From an uncultured Eubacteriales bacterium (GTDB lineage: Bacteria > Bacillota > Clostridia > Lachnospirales > Lachnospiraceae): a stretch of 64,000 nt of DNA. Every line of letters starts with the position of its first letter. The first letter of the stretch is position 1. Below are positions 52,214-61,127 of this stretch, in pieces. Under the pieces are notes generated by a model. That model ran no database searches, was not told where the DNA came from, and saw only the letters and a program-made list of their open reading frames with translations. The DNA lies in contig CASDTX010000046.1 of NCBI GenBank assembly GCA_949283695.1, positions 227,603 to 291,602 on the forward strand. Direction: 5' to 3'. The position numbers and the translations under genes were made by a program.

Positions 52214-53923
52214 ATGAAGGTCATTGACTTTAAAGATGCGAAATGCCGTCACTGTTATAAGTGTGTCCGTAATTGTGCGGTGAAGGCCATCTCAGTCAAA
52301 GATGAGCAGGCCAGGATTATGGTAGATCATTGTATCAACTGCGGCCGCTGTCTGGAGGTCTGTCCCCAGAACGCGAAGACGTTCGCAAGCGACCTGGAAC
52401 GGGTGAAGGGGTACTTGCGGCAGGGACTGAAAACGATCATTTCCATCGCTCCGTCCTATGCAGGCGTGCTGGAATTCAACACGCCGGGGCAGGTGGTGGA
52501 CGCTCTGCAGAAGCTGGGATTTCACGAGGTGCGTGAGACAGCGGAGGGCGCGGCTCTGGTGACGAACGAGTATAAGAAGCTGGTGAGAGCCGGCGGGATG
52601 CCGAATATTATTACGACCTGCTGCCCCAGTGTAAACGATCTGATTGAGAAGTATTATCCGGACTGTGCCAAGCTTATGGCACCTGTGGTATCTCCCATGA
52701 TCGCGCATGGGCGGTACATTAAGAAGATTTACGGACCAGATGTGAAAGTCGTGTTCTTAGGCCCCTGTATCGCGAAGAAGCAGGAAGCGGTCGGGGATGA
52801 GCGGGTGGAAGGAGCGATCAATGCGATTCTTACATTTGAGGAGCTGGCGGACTGGCTCAAAGAAGAGGGGATCGATCTCCGTCAGTGTGAGGATAAGCCC
52901 ATGGGCAATCCGGATCCCAAGATCAACCGGCTCTATCCGGTCAGCGGGGGCGTGATTCAGTCTGTGATTACAGAAGAGGATGCGGACGGGTATCACAAAG
53001 TGTTCGTGGACGGACTGGAGAACTGCATGGAGATGCTGGAATGTCTCCGCAAGGGCGAGCTTGATCACTGCTTTATTGAGGCCAATGTCTGCGAGGGCGG
53101 ATGCGCGAAGGGGCCGGCGTCCGCACACTGGAACACCTCTTATGTCAAGACAAAGGTTAAGATTGAGAATGTGGTTTCCTACCAGGCAGCGCGGGATCTG
53201 CCGGATATGACGACCGAGGAGCTTGCGAAAGAATTCGGAAACCGCAGCCTGTCAGATGTGATGCCGTCAGAAGAGCAGATCCGGCGGATTCTGCGTTCTA
53301 CCGGCAAGTATTCCCCGGAAGATGAACTCAACTGCGGCGCCTGCGGGTACTCGACCTGCCGGGAGAAAGCCATTGCGGTATTCCAGGGAAAGGCAGAGCT
53401 CTCCATGTGTATGCCTTATGCACTGGCACAGGCGGAGTCCATGTCGAATGTCGTTATGGATGTAACGCCGAACATGATCTTTGTGATCGGAAATGATATG
53501 CGGATTCTGGACTGCAACCGGAAAGGGCAGGAGCTTCTCGGCGTGGGCCGGGAGGAAGCGGTTCAGCGATACATATTTGAATTTATTGAGACAGAAGATA
53601 TCGAGACCGCGCTTCTGACGAGAGAGCCGGTGATGCACAAGAAGATCCAGCTGGAGAACGGCAGGATGACGGCGGAGGAGACCATTGTCTATATTGAGAA
53701 TCTGGATGCGGTACTGGTTACCTTCCAGGATGTAACCCGTGAAGAGAAGATCAAAGAGCAGCACTATAATCTGAAGGTGGAGACAGTGGAGATGGCTCAG
53801 AAGGTCATTGAGAAACAGATGATGGTGGCACAGGAGATTGCAGGGCTTCTCGGGGAGACCACGGCAGAGACGAAAGTGACGCTGACGAAACTCAGGGATT
53901 CGATTCTGAATGAGGAGGATTGA
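52214..53923 (+). CDS. Sensory [FeFe] hydrogenase with PAS domain (HydS type)
   Basis: 569-residue putative H2/redox sensor. The N-terminal [4Fe-4S] motifs are CRHCYKCVRNC (11-21) and CINCGRCLEVCP (40-51). The H-cluster domain has TTCCPSV (Cys136, 137), LGPCIAKKQE (Cys185) and NVCEGGCAKG (Cys293, 297). An additional Fe-S motif CGACGYSTC-X16-C (374-399) leads into a PAS domain (about 412-520: DVTPNMIFVIGNDMRILDCN), and a C-terminal helical segment follows. This is the architecture of group C sensory hydrogenases described in Thermotoga and Clostridia, which are slow enzymes thought to regulate catalytic hydrogenases. A SpoIIE phosphatase gene starts 2 bases after its stop, suggesting that the PAS output controls a phosphatase. 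ATG 52214 follows AGGAGGAAAAG. Confidence 0.92.
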   Translation: MKVIDFKDAKCRHCYKCVRNCAVKAISVKDEQARIMVDHCINCGRCLEVCPQNAKTFASDLERVKGYLRQGLKTIISIAPSYAGVLEFNTPGQVVDALQKLGFHEVRETAEGAALVTNEYKKLVRAGGMPNIITTCCPSVNDLIEKYYPDCAKLMAPVVSPMIAHGRYIKKIYGPDVKVVFLGPCIAKKQEAVGDERVEGAINAILTFEELADWLKEEGIDLRQCEDKPMGNPDPKINRLYPVSGGVIQSVITEEDADGYHKVFVDGLENCMEMLECLRKGELDHCFIEANVCEGGCAKGPASAHWNTSYVKTKVKIENVVSYQAARDLPDMTTEELAKEFGNRSLSDVMPSEEQIRRILRSTGKYSPEDELNCGACGYSTCREKAIAVFQGKAELSMCMPYALAQAESMSNVVMDVTPNMIFVIGNDMRILDCNRKGQELLGVGREEAVQRYIFEFIETEDIETALLTREPVMHKKIQLENGRMTAEETIVYIENLDAVLVTFQDVTREEKIKEQHYNLKVETVEMAQKVIEKQMMVAQEIAGLLGETTAETKVTLTKLRDSILNEED

Positions 53924-53925
53924 CG

Positions 53926-55101
53926 ATGAGCGTGAGTATTGACGTGGCGTGGAAGAGTCTGAACAAACATGAGGAAGAACTGTGCGGGGATAAGGTAGAG
54001 ATCCTGAAGACAAAGGATTCGGATATTTTGATCCTGGCAGACGGTATGGGCAGCGGCGTGAAGGCGAATATTCTGGCCACCCTGACTTCTAAGATTCTGG
54101 GCACCATGCTCTATGAAGGGGCGGATATCGAGTCCTGTGTGGAGACGATCGCCAAGACGCTCCCTATCTGCAAGGTCAGGAAAGTGGCTTATGCGACATT
54201 CTCCATTCTTCAGATCTTCCACAGCGGGGAAGCGTATCTGGCAGAGTTTGACAACCCCTCCTGTGTCTTTATCCGGGATGGAAAGATCGTCCAATATCCT
54301 TATGAAGTGCGTGAGATCGAGGGAAAGAAAATACATGAGTACCGATTTCAGGTGAAAAAGAATGACTGCTTTGTCCTCATGAGCGACGGGGTGATCTACG
54401 CCGGGGCGGGATCCATCCTGAATCTGCAGGGCTGGACTTGGGAGGCCATGGCGGAATATACATTGAAATGTACGAAGAAAACCATGTCGGCGTCCCGTCT
54501 GGCCATGATGTTGAGTCAGGCGTGCGATGAGCTATATGAGGAGAAGCCGGGGGATGATACGACGGTGGCTGTGGCCAGGGTCATCGAACGGCGGGTGGTG
54601 AATATCTTCACCGGTCCGCCCAGGGCCAAAGAGGACGACGAGCGGCTGATGCACGAATTCATGCATATGGAAGGAAAGAAAGTGGTCTCCGGAGGCACCA
54701 GTGCGAATATCGCGGCCCGTGTACTGGGACGAGAGATCATTACCAAGGTAGACAGCCGGAATCCGGATGTTCCGCCGATGGCAGTGCTGGAGGGGATCGA
54801 TCTGGTGACAGAGGGCGTGCTGACACTCGGGAAGTGCCTGAAACTTCTGAAGAAATATGTGAATGATGAGTTCGACGAAGAGTTCTTCGACGAGCTGGAT
54901 GCGGACAACGGGGCCTCCCGGCTGGCGAAACTTCTGATCGAGGAATGTACAGAGCTGAATCTGTTCGTGGGGACAGCGGTAAATGAGGCGCATCAGGAGA
55001 CGGAGCTGAATTTTGACCTGAGTATGCGGCAGAACCTGGTAGATCAGCTGATCCGCACTGCAGAAGAGATGGGAAGAACGGTTGCTGTGAAGTATTATTA
55101 A
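53926..55101 (+). CDS. SpoIIE-type PP2C serine phosphatase
   Basis: 391-residue phosphatase of the SpoIIE/PP2C-like family. Metal-binding motifs are ILADGMGSGVKAN, LMSDGVIYAG and EKPGDDTTVAVARV. The C-terminal 170 residues (from RAKEDDERLMHEFMH) are an extra domain found in hydrogenase-associated members. It would dephosphorylate a serine or threonine on a partner, antagonistic to the RsbW-like and GHKL ATPases encoded at 41920 and 43448. ATG 53926 follows GAGGAGG; the in-frame TTG two codons earlier is rejected. Located directly after the PAS hydrogenase gene, it is the likely output enzyme of that sensor. Confidence 0.9.
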   Translation: MSVSIDVAWKSLNKHEEELCGDKVEILKTKDSDILILADGMGSGVKANILATLTSKILGTMLYEGADIESCVETIAKTLPICKVRKVAYATFSILQIFHSGEAYLAEFDNPSCVFIRDGKIVQYPYEVREIEGKKIHEYRFQVKKNDCFVLMSDGVIYAGAGSILNLQGWTWEAMAEYTLKCTKKTMSASRLAMMLSQACDELYEEKPGDDTTVAVARVIERRVVNIFTGPPRAKEDDERLMHEFMHMEGKKVVSGGTSANIAARVLGREIITKVDSRNPDVPPMAVLEGIDLVTEGVLTLGKCLKLLKKYVNDEFDEEFFDELDADNGASRLAKLLIEECTELNLFVGTAVNEAHQETELNFDLSMRQNLVDQLIRTAEEMGRTVAVKYY

Positions 55102-55160
55102 ATGCAGCGCCGGATGATGCCATTTTGATGCCGGAGAGGAATAGAATAAAGACAAGAAGC

Positions 55161-55214
55161 AGGATCCGGGCAGCAATACGGATACAGGTGATACCTGGGC
55201 TGCCTTTGGATCCT
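55161..55214 (+). other. Three-tier stem-loop before response regulator 2
   Basis: Nested perfect stems AGGATCC/GGATCCT, GGCAGC/GCTGCC and CAGGT/ACCTG form one long hairpin ending 25 bases before the GTG start of the regulator. No T run follows. It may modulate translation or stabilise the mRNA. Confidence 0.5.
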
Positions 55215-55239
55215 GAATCTGTGAAAAGGAGGATCATCT

Positions 55240-55893
55240 GTGATCAAGATACTAGTAGTGGAGGACGAGCAGCCCATCGCGAATTTGATCCGCATGAGTC
55301 TGAAGAAAACGGGATATGTATGTACGTGTGCGTCTGACGGCGCGGAGGCGGCCGCTCTTCTGGAATATGACCGGTACGACCTGATCCTTCTGGATGTTAT
55401 GCTTCCGGAGATCGACGGATTTGAGCTGATGGAGTACATACGTCCGCTGGAGATTCCTGTAATCTTTCTGACTGCGAAGGGAGCAGTGGAGGACCGGGTG
55501 AAAGGACTGAAGCTGGGAGCCGAGGACTATATTGTGAAACCCTTTGAGGTGGCGGAACTTCTGGCCCGTGTGGATGTGGTCCTGCGCCGGTACTACAGGG
55601 ACAGCCGGCAGATTGAGATCGGGGGGCTGTTCATCGATACGGATTCGATGCAGGTGAAGCGGGGCGGGGAGGTCATCCATCTGACCAGAAAGGAGTATGA
55701 CCTGCTTCTTTTCTTTGTGCGCAATCCGGGAAGGGCGCTGTACCGGGAGAGCATATACGAACGAGTCTGGGGCGGAGAGCTTCAGTACGGAAGCAAGACC
55801 GTGGATCTTCATGTTCAGAGGCTGAGGAAGAAGATCGGGTGGGAGAACTGTCTGCAGGCGGTCAATAAAGTCGGTTATCGGCTGGAGGTATGA
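55240..55893 (+). CDS. OmpR/PhoB-family response regulator (module 2)
   Basis: 217-residue regulator, paralogue of the one at 48238. The receiver has VEDE at 7-10, phospho-acceptor Asp52 (LLDVMLPEIDG), FLTAK and the KPF lysine. The DNA-binding domain has LTRKEYDLLLFF and SKTVDLHVQRLRKKIGW. GTG 55240 follows AAAAGGAGG at good spacing. The kinase gene begins one base after its stop. Near-identical recognition helices in the two regulators suggest overlapping target sites and possible cross-talk. Confidence 0.92.
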   Translation: MIKILVVEDEQPIANLIRMSLKKTGYVCTCASDGAEAAALLEYDRYDLILLDVMLPEIDGFELMEYIRPLEIPVIFLTAKGAVEDRVKGLKLGAEDYIVKPFEVAELLARVDVVLRRYYRDSRQIEIGGLFIDTDSMQVKRGGEVIHLTRKEYDLLLFFVRNPGRALYRESIYERVWGGELQYGSKTVDLHVQRLRKKIGWENCLQAVNKVGYRLEV

Positions 55894-55894
55894 G

Positions 55895-57307
55895 ATGAGG
55901 TTTCGTGTGAAGATCGCGCTTTGGATGACAGGAATGGTCGCCCTTCTCTTTGGCATTGGCGGGAGTATCCTGCTGACGGCTTCTTTCGGCCAGACGCTGA
56001 GCCGTGAGGAGGATGAATTATATCATGTCTGGCAGATGATATCAGGGATGCTTGGGGATGTGGGTGAGATTAACAGAAGCCTGACGTATGAAGATGTGGC
56101 GGAGTCTCTGTCCCTGGTGTCTGGAGAGGATGCGCAGCTGTGGGATATGATGCGGCTGAGCTCCGGGGAGCAGGTGATCTACGAAGTGTATGGAGAAGAA
56201 ATGACAGATCCGCTCCGGGATTTTGACAGTGCCGGCACAGAGGAAGAAGATGGATGTGAGATCCGGTATCTGGAAGAAGGAGAGCGTCATGTTCTCGTTC
56301 TGTCCGGGCGTCTGCCCACAGGGGAGACACCTGTTTCTATGGAAATGGGGCGGGATATCTCGGCGCTGTTCCGAGACCGGGAGGCATGGCTGGGGATCTA
56401 TCGCTGGGTCTATCTCCTCCTGCTTGTGATCTGTGCGGCGGTTTCTTACGGAACGGCAGGCATTCTGACCCGGCCGCTGTCTCATCTGACCCAGGCGTCC
56501 AGGCGGATTGCGGGAGGCGATCTGTCCGGACGGGCGGATGTGGATTCCGGAGATGAGATCGGAATTCTGGGAAAAGAATTCAACCAGATGGCAGAACACC
56601 TGGAGGCAACGGTAGATCAGCTGAAACAGGAGATGGAAAACCAGGAACATTTCATGGGGAATTTTTCCCATGAGCTTAAGACACCGATGACTTCGATCAT
56701 CGGATACGCGGATCTGATCCGGGGAGGGACCCTGAACGAGAGAGAGCAGGCAGAAGCCGCGGACTATATTGTGAGCGAGGGGAAACGGCTGGAGAATCTA
56801 TCGATGAAGCTTCTGAAACTTCTGGAGGTCAAGAAGGAGGATGCCGCATTCGGACGGACAGCGCCGTCAGTGCTGCTGGAACGAGCCGCAGAGTATTTAA
56901 GGCCGGTGTGCCTGGAGAAAGGGATCACCTTCAAGGTTCAGACGGAGGAAGGAGAGTGCAGAATGGACGCAGATCTTGTCTCATCTCTGGTTCTCAACCT
57001 TCTGGACAATGCGGTCAAATCCATGTCCGGGGAAGGTGGGGAGATCCGTCTGCGGCAGCAGATGACTCCGGACGGATGCAGGATCTTTGTAGCAGACAAT
57101 GGACGGGGAATTCCCCCGGAAGCGCTCCCTCATCTGACGGAACCGTTCTACCGGGCAGATAAATCCCGCTCCCGCAGAGCCGGAGGGGCGGGGCTGGGGC
57201 TCTCACTGTGCAGGGAGATCGCGGAGATTCATGGCGGATATCTGCGGTTTCGAAGCCGGGAGGGCACTGGCACAGCTGTGATGGCTGTTCTGAAAGGAGG
57301 CAGATAA
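55895..57307 (+). CDS. Sensor histidine kinase (module 2)
   Basis: 470-residue kinase partner of the 55240 regulator. Helices at about 7-29 and 168-190 enclose a roughly 140-residue acidic external sensor. HAMP, HisKA with His259 (GNFSHELKTPMTSIIGYAD) and an ATPase domain (NLLDNAVKSM, DNGRGIPPE, GAGLGLSLCREI) follow. It has the same length and layout as the 48894 kinase. The next gene starts 2 bases after its stop. Confidence 0.93.
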   Translation: MRFRVKIALWMTGMVALLFGIGGSILLTASFGQTLSREEDELYHVWQMISGMLGDVGEINRSLTYEDVAESLSLVSGEDAQLWDMMRLSSGEQVIYEVYGEEMTDPLRDFDSAGTEEEDGCEIRYLEEGERHVLVLSGRLPTGETPVSMEMGRDISALFRDREAWLGIYRWVYLLLLVICAAVSYGTAGILTRPLSHLTQASRRIAGGDLSGRADVDSGDEIGILGKEFNQMAEHLEATVDQLKQEMENQEHFMGNFSHELKTPMTSIIGYADLIRGGTLNEREQAEAADYIVSEGKRLENLSMKLLKLLEVKKEDAAFGRTAPSVLLERAAEYLRPVCLEKGITFKVQTEEGECRMDADLVSSLVLNLLDNAVKSMSGEGGEIRLRQQMTPDGCRIFVADNGRGIPPEALPHLTEPFYRADKSRSRRAGGAGLGLSLCREIAEIHGGYLRFRSREGTGTAVMAVLKGGR

Positions 57308-57309
57308 GC

Positions 57310-58098
57310 GTGGGGAGAGAGAGAAAGGATCAATTGGCTGTGATTCTGCCGGTTTTCCTGATGGTCTGTCTGGGGTTCTTCCTGCCGCTGATGACGCAGA
57401 AACTGTCCGATCTGAAACTGGCAAACGAAATCGTGAACATCCAGTCAGAACAGACAGAAGATACTTCCTCAGAGAGGACGGATCTCTGGGAGACGCTGGA
57501 ACGTACCGGGGATATGAAACGCACCGTGACCCTGAGGAACGGGGAGAAGCTGGATAAAGCGGGAGCGGAAGAGCGGGCGGAACAGGCCGTGGAGACTCTG
57601 GTGCACTGTGGGATCCTGGAGTCCCCCGGTGAGGGAAGCTGGTATGTGGTTCCTCATCTCGCCGTCAGTGTCGGGGACGAAGAATTTCGTCAGGTGATCT
57701 GGGTCTGCCGCAGGCAGGAACCGGTGACGGAGGCCGGGATCGGGGCGGAATCCGCGGCAGAACTGGGGATCAGCCAGGAACCGGAGGCAGACAGCTATGG
57801 ATACAGTGTGTACAGCAGAGGGAAGATGGAGCTTTATCTGGATGATGAGACCGGGTATCTGCTGTCTTTCAGCATTGAGCGCCAGGGTGGAACAGACCCG
57901 GAAGAACGGAGCCGGACAGCAGAGTGCATGAAGGAGTTCCTGAACGAGTATTATCCTGCGGACGGAAGGGGAGAGTTCCGCTATACCGAATCCGGAGATG
58001 GGCACGAATATATCTATACCATGCAGGATGAAAGCGGAACAGAACATCATCTGAAGTTTTACATTATGGATCAGGGGACCGTTGTGTTCAATATGTGA
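57310..58098 (+). CDS. Membrane-anchored protein coupled to kinase 2
   Basis: 262-residue protein of unknown family. A short basic N-terminus and one hydrophobic segment (about 9-25) anchor it, leaving about 235 acidic residues outside. There is no lipobox. Recurring beta-type segments such as KMELYLDDETGYLLSFSIE recall domains that sense or inhibit a kinase from outside (YycH/YycI-like in position only, not in clear sequence). GTG 57310 follows GGAGG and lies 2 bases after the kinase stop; the longer frame from 57208 overlaps the kinase and is rejected. It parallels the lipoprotein of module 1 in position. Confidence 0.75.
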   Translation: MGRERKDQLAVILPVFLMVCLGFFLPLMTQKLSDLKLANEIVNIQSEQTEDTSSERTDLWETLERTGDMKRTVTLRNGEKLDKAGAEERAEQAVETLVHCGILESPGEGSWYVVPHLAVSVGDEEFRQVIWVCRRQEPVTEAGIGAESAAELGISQEPEADSYGYSVYSRGKMELYLDDETGYLLSFSIERQGGTDPEERSRTAECMKEFLNEYYPADGRGEFRYTESGDGHEYIYTMQDESGTEHHLKFYIMDQGTVVFNM

Positions 58099-58136
58099 CA
58101 TTTCAGGCAGAATTTAGGCAGAAGAGGAGACAGAGT

Positions 58137-59522
58137 ATGAGAAAGAGAATCCTGATTAGCGTGGCAGCCGTATTCGGTGTAATCCTTCTTGCGTATCTGG
58201 GCACGGCAGTATTTTTTATGGGACATTTCCTCCCGGGAACAAGAGCAGGAGAGAAGGATCTATCCATGAAAGACCCAAAGGTGCTGGATGAGATGCTGAA
58301 GAAAGAGGTGGAAGAATACGAACTTGCACTGAAGGTTCCCTCCGGGGAGAGTGACAGAGAGATCATAACAGGCAAAGACATCTCTCTGACGATCAGCGCA
58401 GGAGAGGCGGACAGGTATTTACAGAAACAGAACGCATTTCTGTGGCCTCTGTATCTTCTGGGGCAGAAGAAGGACAAGATCCAGGTGGAGACGGCCTATG
58501 ATATGCAGGCTCTGGAGCAGAAGATCCGTGAACTGCGTGTGGTGACAGAAGGCGGGAATGGTCCGGTGTCCGCACGCCCGGAATTTGACGGAGAACGCTA
58601 TCAAGTCACGTCCGAGAAATATGGAGTTCTGATGGAACGTCTGGAAGAGAAGATCCGTGCTTATATTGAAGAATTGGAGCCGGAGATTGATCTGATGGAA
58701 GAAGAGTGCCTTCAGGTGCCGGAATATCTGAGCACTTCCCCCGAGGTAGAACAAGCCTGTGAAGAACTAAACCAGTACTGCGGCACTTCTGTCACATATA
58801 CTATGGACCAAAATATCGTTGTGGATGCACCGCTCATCTCCGGCTGGCTTCGCTGCAGCACATCCATGGAAGTCACCCTGGATGAAGCTGCAGTGAGGGA
58901 ATGGATGCGGGAATTCGGACAAAAGTATGATACCCAGGGGAAGACCCGTACGATTACAACGCCGGGCGGAAAAACCGTGGAAGTATCCGGCGGCACCTAT
59001 GGGTGGATCATTGATGAGGAGACAGAGACACAGGCACTGATCGACAGTATCAGGAACCATGAGACTGTGACGAAGGAGCCGGCCTGCCTTCAGCGCGCCG
59101 CCGCCTGGGGTGGGACAGACTGGGGAGGAACCTATCTGGAGGTCGATCTATCATCACAGTACATGTGGTATATCAAAGACGGGGCTGCTGTGCTCGCGAC
59201 CGATGTGGTGACGGGCAGCCCGACGGCAGATATGGCAACCCCTTCGGGTGTATATTCGATCCTGTATACCCAGGCAGGCGCCGTGCTTATCGGAGCGCCA
59301 GATCCAGAGACTGGAGAACCCATCTATAAAACAAAAGTACGGTACTGGATGCCGTTTACCCAGCAGGGACACGGATTCCATGATGCTGACTGGCAGACCG
59401 CGTTCGGAGGAAACGTCTATACATACAGCGGATCACATGGATGCGTAAATATGCCTGTAGATCGGGCAGGAGAACTGTTCGGGATGCTGGAGGCAGGAAC
59501 ACCGGTCGTGGTCCATTGGTGA
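58137..59522 (+). CDS. L,D-transpeptidase (YkuD) with N-terminal membrane anchor
   Basis: 461-residue cell-wall enzyme that makes 3-3 peptidoglycan cross-links or attaches proteins to the wall. A basic start and one membrane helix (about 5-25) precede a 290-residue external region with a peptidoglycan-binding-like domain. The catalytic YkuD domain (about 335-461) begins YLEVDLSSQYMWYIKDG and has the catalytic Cys436 in YSGSHGCVNMP. ATG 58137 follows AGAGGAGA; an in-frame start at 58095 overlapping the previous gene is rejected. Its position after module 2 suggests wall stress control, but this is inference. Confidence 0.92.
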   Translation: MRKRILISVAAVFGVILLAYLGTAVFFMGHFLPGTRAGEKDLSMKDPKVLDEMLKKEVEEYELALKVPSGESDREIITGKDISLTISAGEADRYLQKQNAFLWPLYLLGQKKDKIQVETAYDMQALEQKIRELRVVTEGGNGPVSARPEFDGERYQVTSEKYGVLMERLEEKIRAYIEELEPEIDLMEEECLQVPEYLSTSPEVEQACEELNQYCGTSVTYTMDQNIVVDAPLISGWLRCSTSMEVTLDEAAVREWMREFGQKYDTQGKTRTITTPGGKTVEVSGGTYGWIIDEETETQALIDSIRNHETVTKEPACLQRAAAWGGTDWGGTYLEVDLSSQYMWYIKDGAAVLATDVVTGSPTADMATPSGVYSILYTQAGAVLIGAPDPETGEPIYKTKVRYWMPFTQQGHGFHDADWQTAFGGNVYTYSGSHGCVNMPVDRAGELFGMLEAGTPVVVHW

Positions 59523-59526
59523 GAAT

Positions 59527-59594
59527 GTGAAGAGAATGTGAATGGTGACAGGCACCTTTGCAAAGGTGCCTGTCACCATTCACATTCTCTTCAC
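59527..59594. repeat. Perfect 68-bp palindrome
   Basis: 34-base arms without mismatch or loop; the centre lies between 59560 and 59561. The core GGTGACAGGCACCTTTG and its complement contain the GGTGCCTGTCACC motif I associate with REP-like elements in Firmicutes. The outer arms repeat GAATGTGA-type sequence. It starts 5 bases after the transpeptidase stop and could serve as its terminator, though A residues rather than T residues follow on the plus strand. Confidence 0.9.
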
Positions 59595-59601
59595 AAAAAA
59601 C

Positions 59602-59630
59602 TTGTGCATCACTGAAATTAGTGCTATGAT
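59602..59630 (+). promoter_or_regulatory. Promoter of the folate operon
   Basis: TTGTGC (59602-59607), 17-base spacer, TATGAT (59625-59630), 34 bases before the folC start and directly after the palindrome. Confidence 0.65.
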
Positions 59631-59664
59631 ATCTCTGTTTATAAGATGGAAAGGAAAGAAGAGC

Positions 59665-61059
59665 GTGACCTATAGAGAAGCAAGGGTATATCTGGATGAT
59701 CTTTCCAGATACGGAAGTGTACTTGGCTTGGATTCGATCCGGGGTCTGCTGCGTGAGCTTGGAAATCCCCAGAAGGACTTAAAGTTCATACATATCGCAG
59801 GAACGAATGGCAAGGGATCTGTGCTTGCATACACTTCGACAATTTTAAGTGAAGCAGGATACAGGACAGGGCGGTATGTATCACCGACAGTTGTTTCTTA
59901 TCTGGAGAGGATTCAGGTTGACGGAACATGGATATCGGAAGAGATGTTTGCGGAAGAAACCGCGAAGGTAAGAGATGCTGTTGCCCGTTTGAAAATGGCC
60001 GGGAAACCGGTTCCTACAGTCTTTGAGGCTGAGACGGCGATAGCTTTTTTATATTTCCGGGATATGAGGTGCGATCTGGTCGTTCTCGAAGCGGGACTGG
60101 GCGGGGCGCTGGACGCCACGAATATTGTAGAGAATACGGTATGTGCCGTGTTTTCTGCGATCAGCCGGGACCATATCGGCGTGATCGGGAATACGCTGGA
60201 AGAGATCGCTGAGAACAAAGCCGGAATCATAAAACCTGGGTGCATCACTGTTTCTGCACGGCAGCAGGAATGTGTGGCCCAAGTTTTGAAGCAGCGTCTG
60301 ACCCATGTGGGAAACGGGGAGGCGGCTTTCTTCCAGGCCCGGCCTGAGCTTGCCCGGATTCTGCGGGAAGATGCGGATGAGATCTGTCTGTCTTACCGGG
60401 AATTTGAAGAGGTGCACACGCATATGACAGGTGTGTATCAAAGGGAGAATCTGACGACAGCATTGGAAGTGGTGAGGGCTCTGCGGACGGCCGGATACGA
60501 GGTGAGTGAACGCGCCGTAAAGCGGGGCGCAGAGCGCGCGGTCTGGCCGGGCCGGTTCGAGTGCATCGGGGAAGAGCCGGCAGTGATTCTGGACGGGGCG
60601 CATAATGAGGATGCGGCCCTTCGTCTGCGGGAGTCCATGGACCGTTATTTCCCGGGACGGAAGAGGATCTATATTATGGGGGTATTCCGGGATAAAGAAT
60701 ACAGACGGATCGCCCAGATCATGTGTCCGTCAGCGCACACGGTGTATACCGTGGATCTGCCGGACAGGAAACGCGGGCTTCCGGCGGAGGAACTGGCAGA
60801 GGCAGTGCAGGAGTACGCTCCGAAAACAGCTGCCTGCCCGGGGGATCTGCAAGACACGGCAGACGGTATCAGACAAGCAGTTTACAGGGCGCTTCAGGAG
60901 GCAGGTCCGGAAGATGTGATCCTTGTCTTTGGGTCTCTCTCTTATTTACAGCTTGCGAGAGAGGCTTATCGCAGCCTGAAAGATTCTGAGGCAGCATCCG
61001 GTACATCCGGCGCGGAACTGCGTCAGGCGCAGAATCTGGAACGGCGTGGCGTCAGATGA
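59665..61059 (+). CDS. folC: Folylpolyglutamate synthase / dihydrofolate synthase
   Basis: 464-residue Mur-ligase family enzyme that adds glutamate to dihydropteroate and/or reduced folates. The ATP site is [10 protein letters not shown]. Further motifs are [42 protein letters not shown] and [17 protein letters not shown] 59665 begins the family-typical [15 protein letters not shown] and has GGAAAGG upstream. The longer in-frame reading from 59542 runs through the palindrome and promoter and is rejected. First gene of the fol operon. Confidence 0.94.
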   Translation: MTYREARVYLDDLSRYGSVLGLDSIRGLLRELGNPQKDLKFIHIAGTNGKGSVLAYTSTILSEAGYRTGRYVSPTVVSYLERIQVDGTWISEEMFAEETAKVRDAVARLKMAGKPVPTVFEAETAIAFLYFRDMRCDLVVLEAGLGGALDATNIVENTVCAVFSAISRDHIGVIGNTLEEIAENKAGIIKPGCITVSARQQECVAQVLKQRLTHVGNGEAAFFQARPELARILREDADEICLSYREFEEVHTHMTGVYQRENLTTALEVVRALRTAGYEVSERAVKRGAERAVWPGRFECIGEEPAVILDGAHNEDAALRLRESMDRYFPGRKRIYIMGVFRDKEYRRIAQIMCPSAHTVYTVDLPDRKRGLPAEELAEAVQEYAPKTAACPGDLQDTADGIRQAVYRALQEAGPEDVILVFGSLSYLQLAREAYRSLKDSEAASGTSGAELRQAQNLERRGVR

Positions 61060-61127
61060 AACAGGAGCAGATGAAGCAGCCGATAGGGGAATCCTTCGGC
61101 CCAATGAGAGGAAAAGAGGAGTTCAGA

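Noticed and set aside
59527-59594. Palindrome considered as a normal Rho-independent terminator
   Set aside because: Followed by A residues on the plus strand and far longer than a terminator stem; kept as a repeat, although it may still stop transcription.
59595-59664. THF riboswitch before folC
   Set aside because: Only 70 bases, no matching conserved core or pairing visible.
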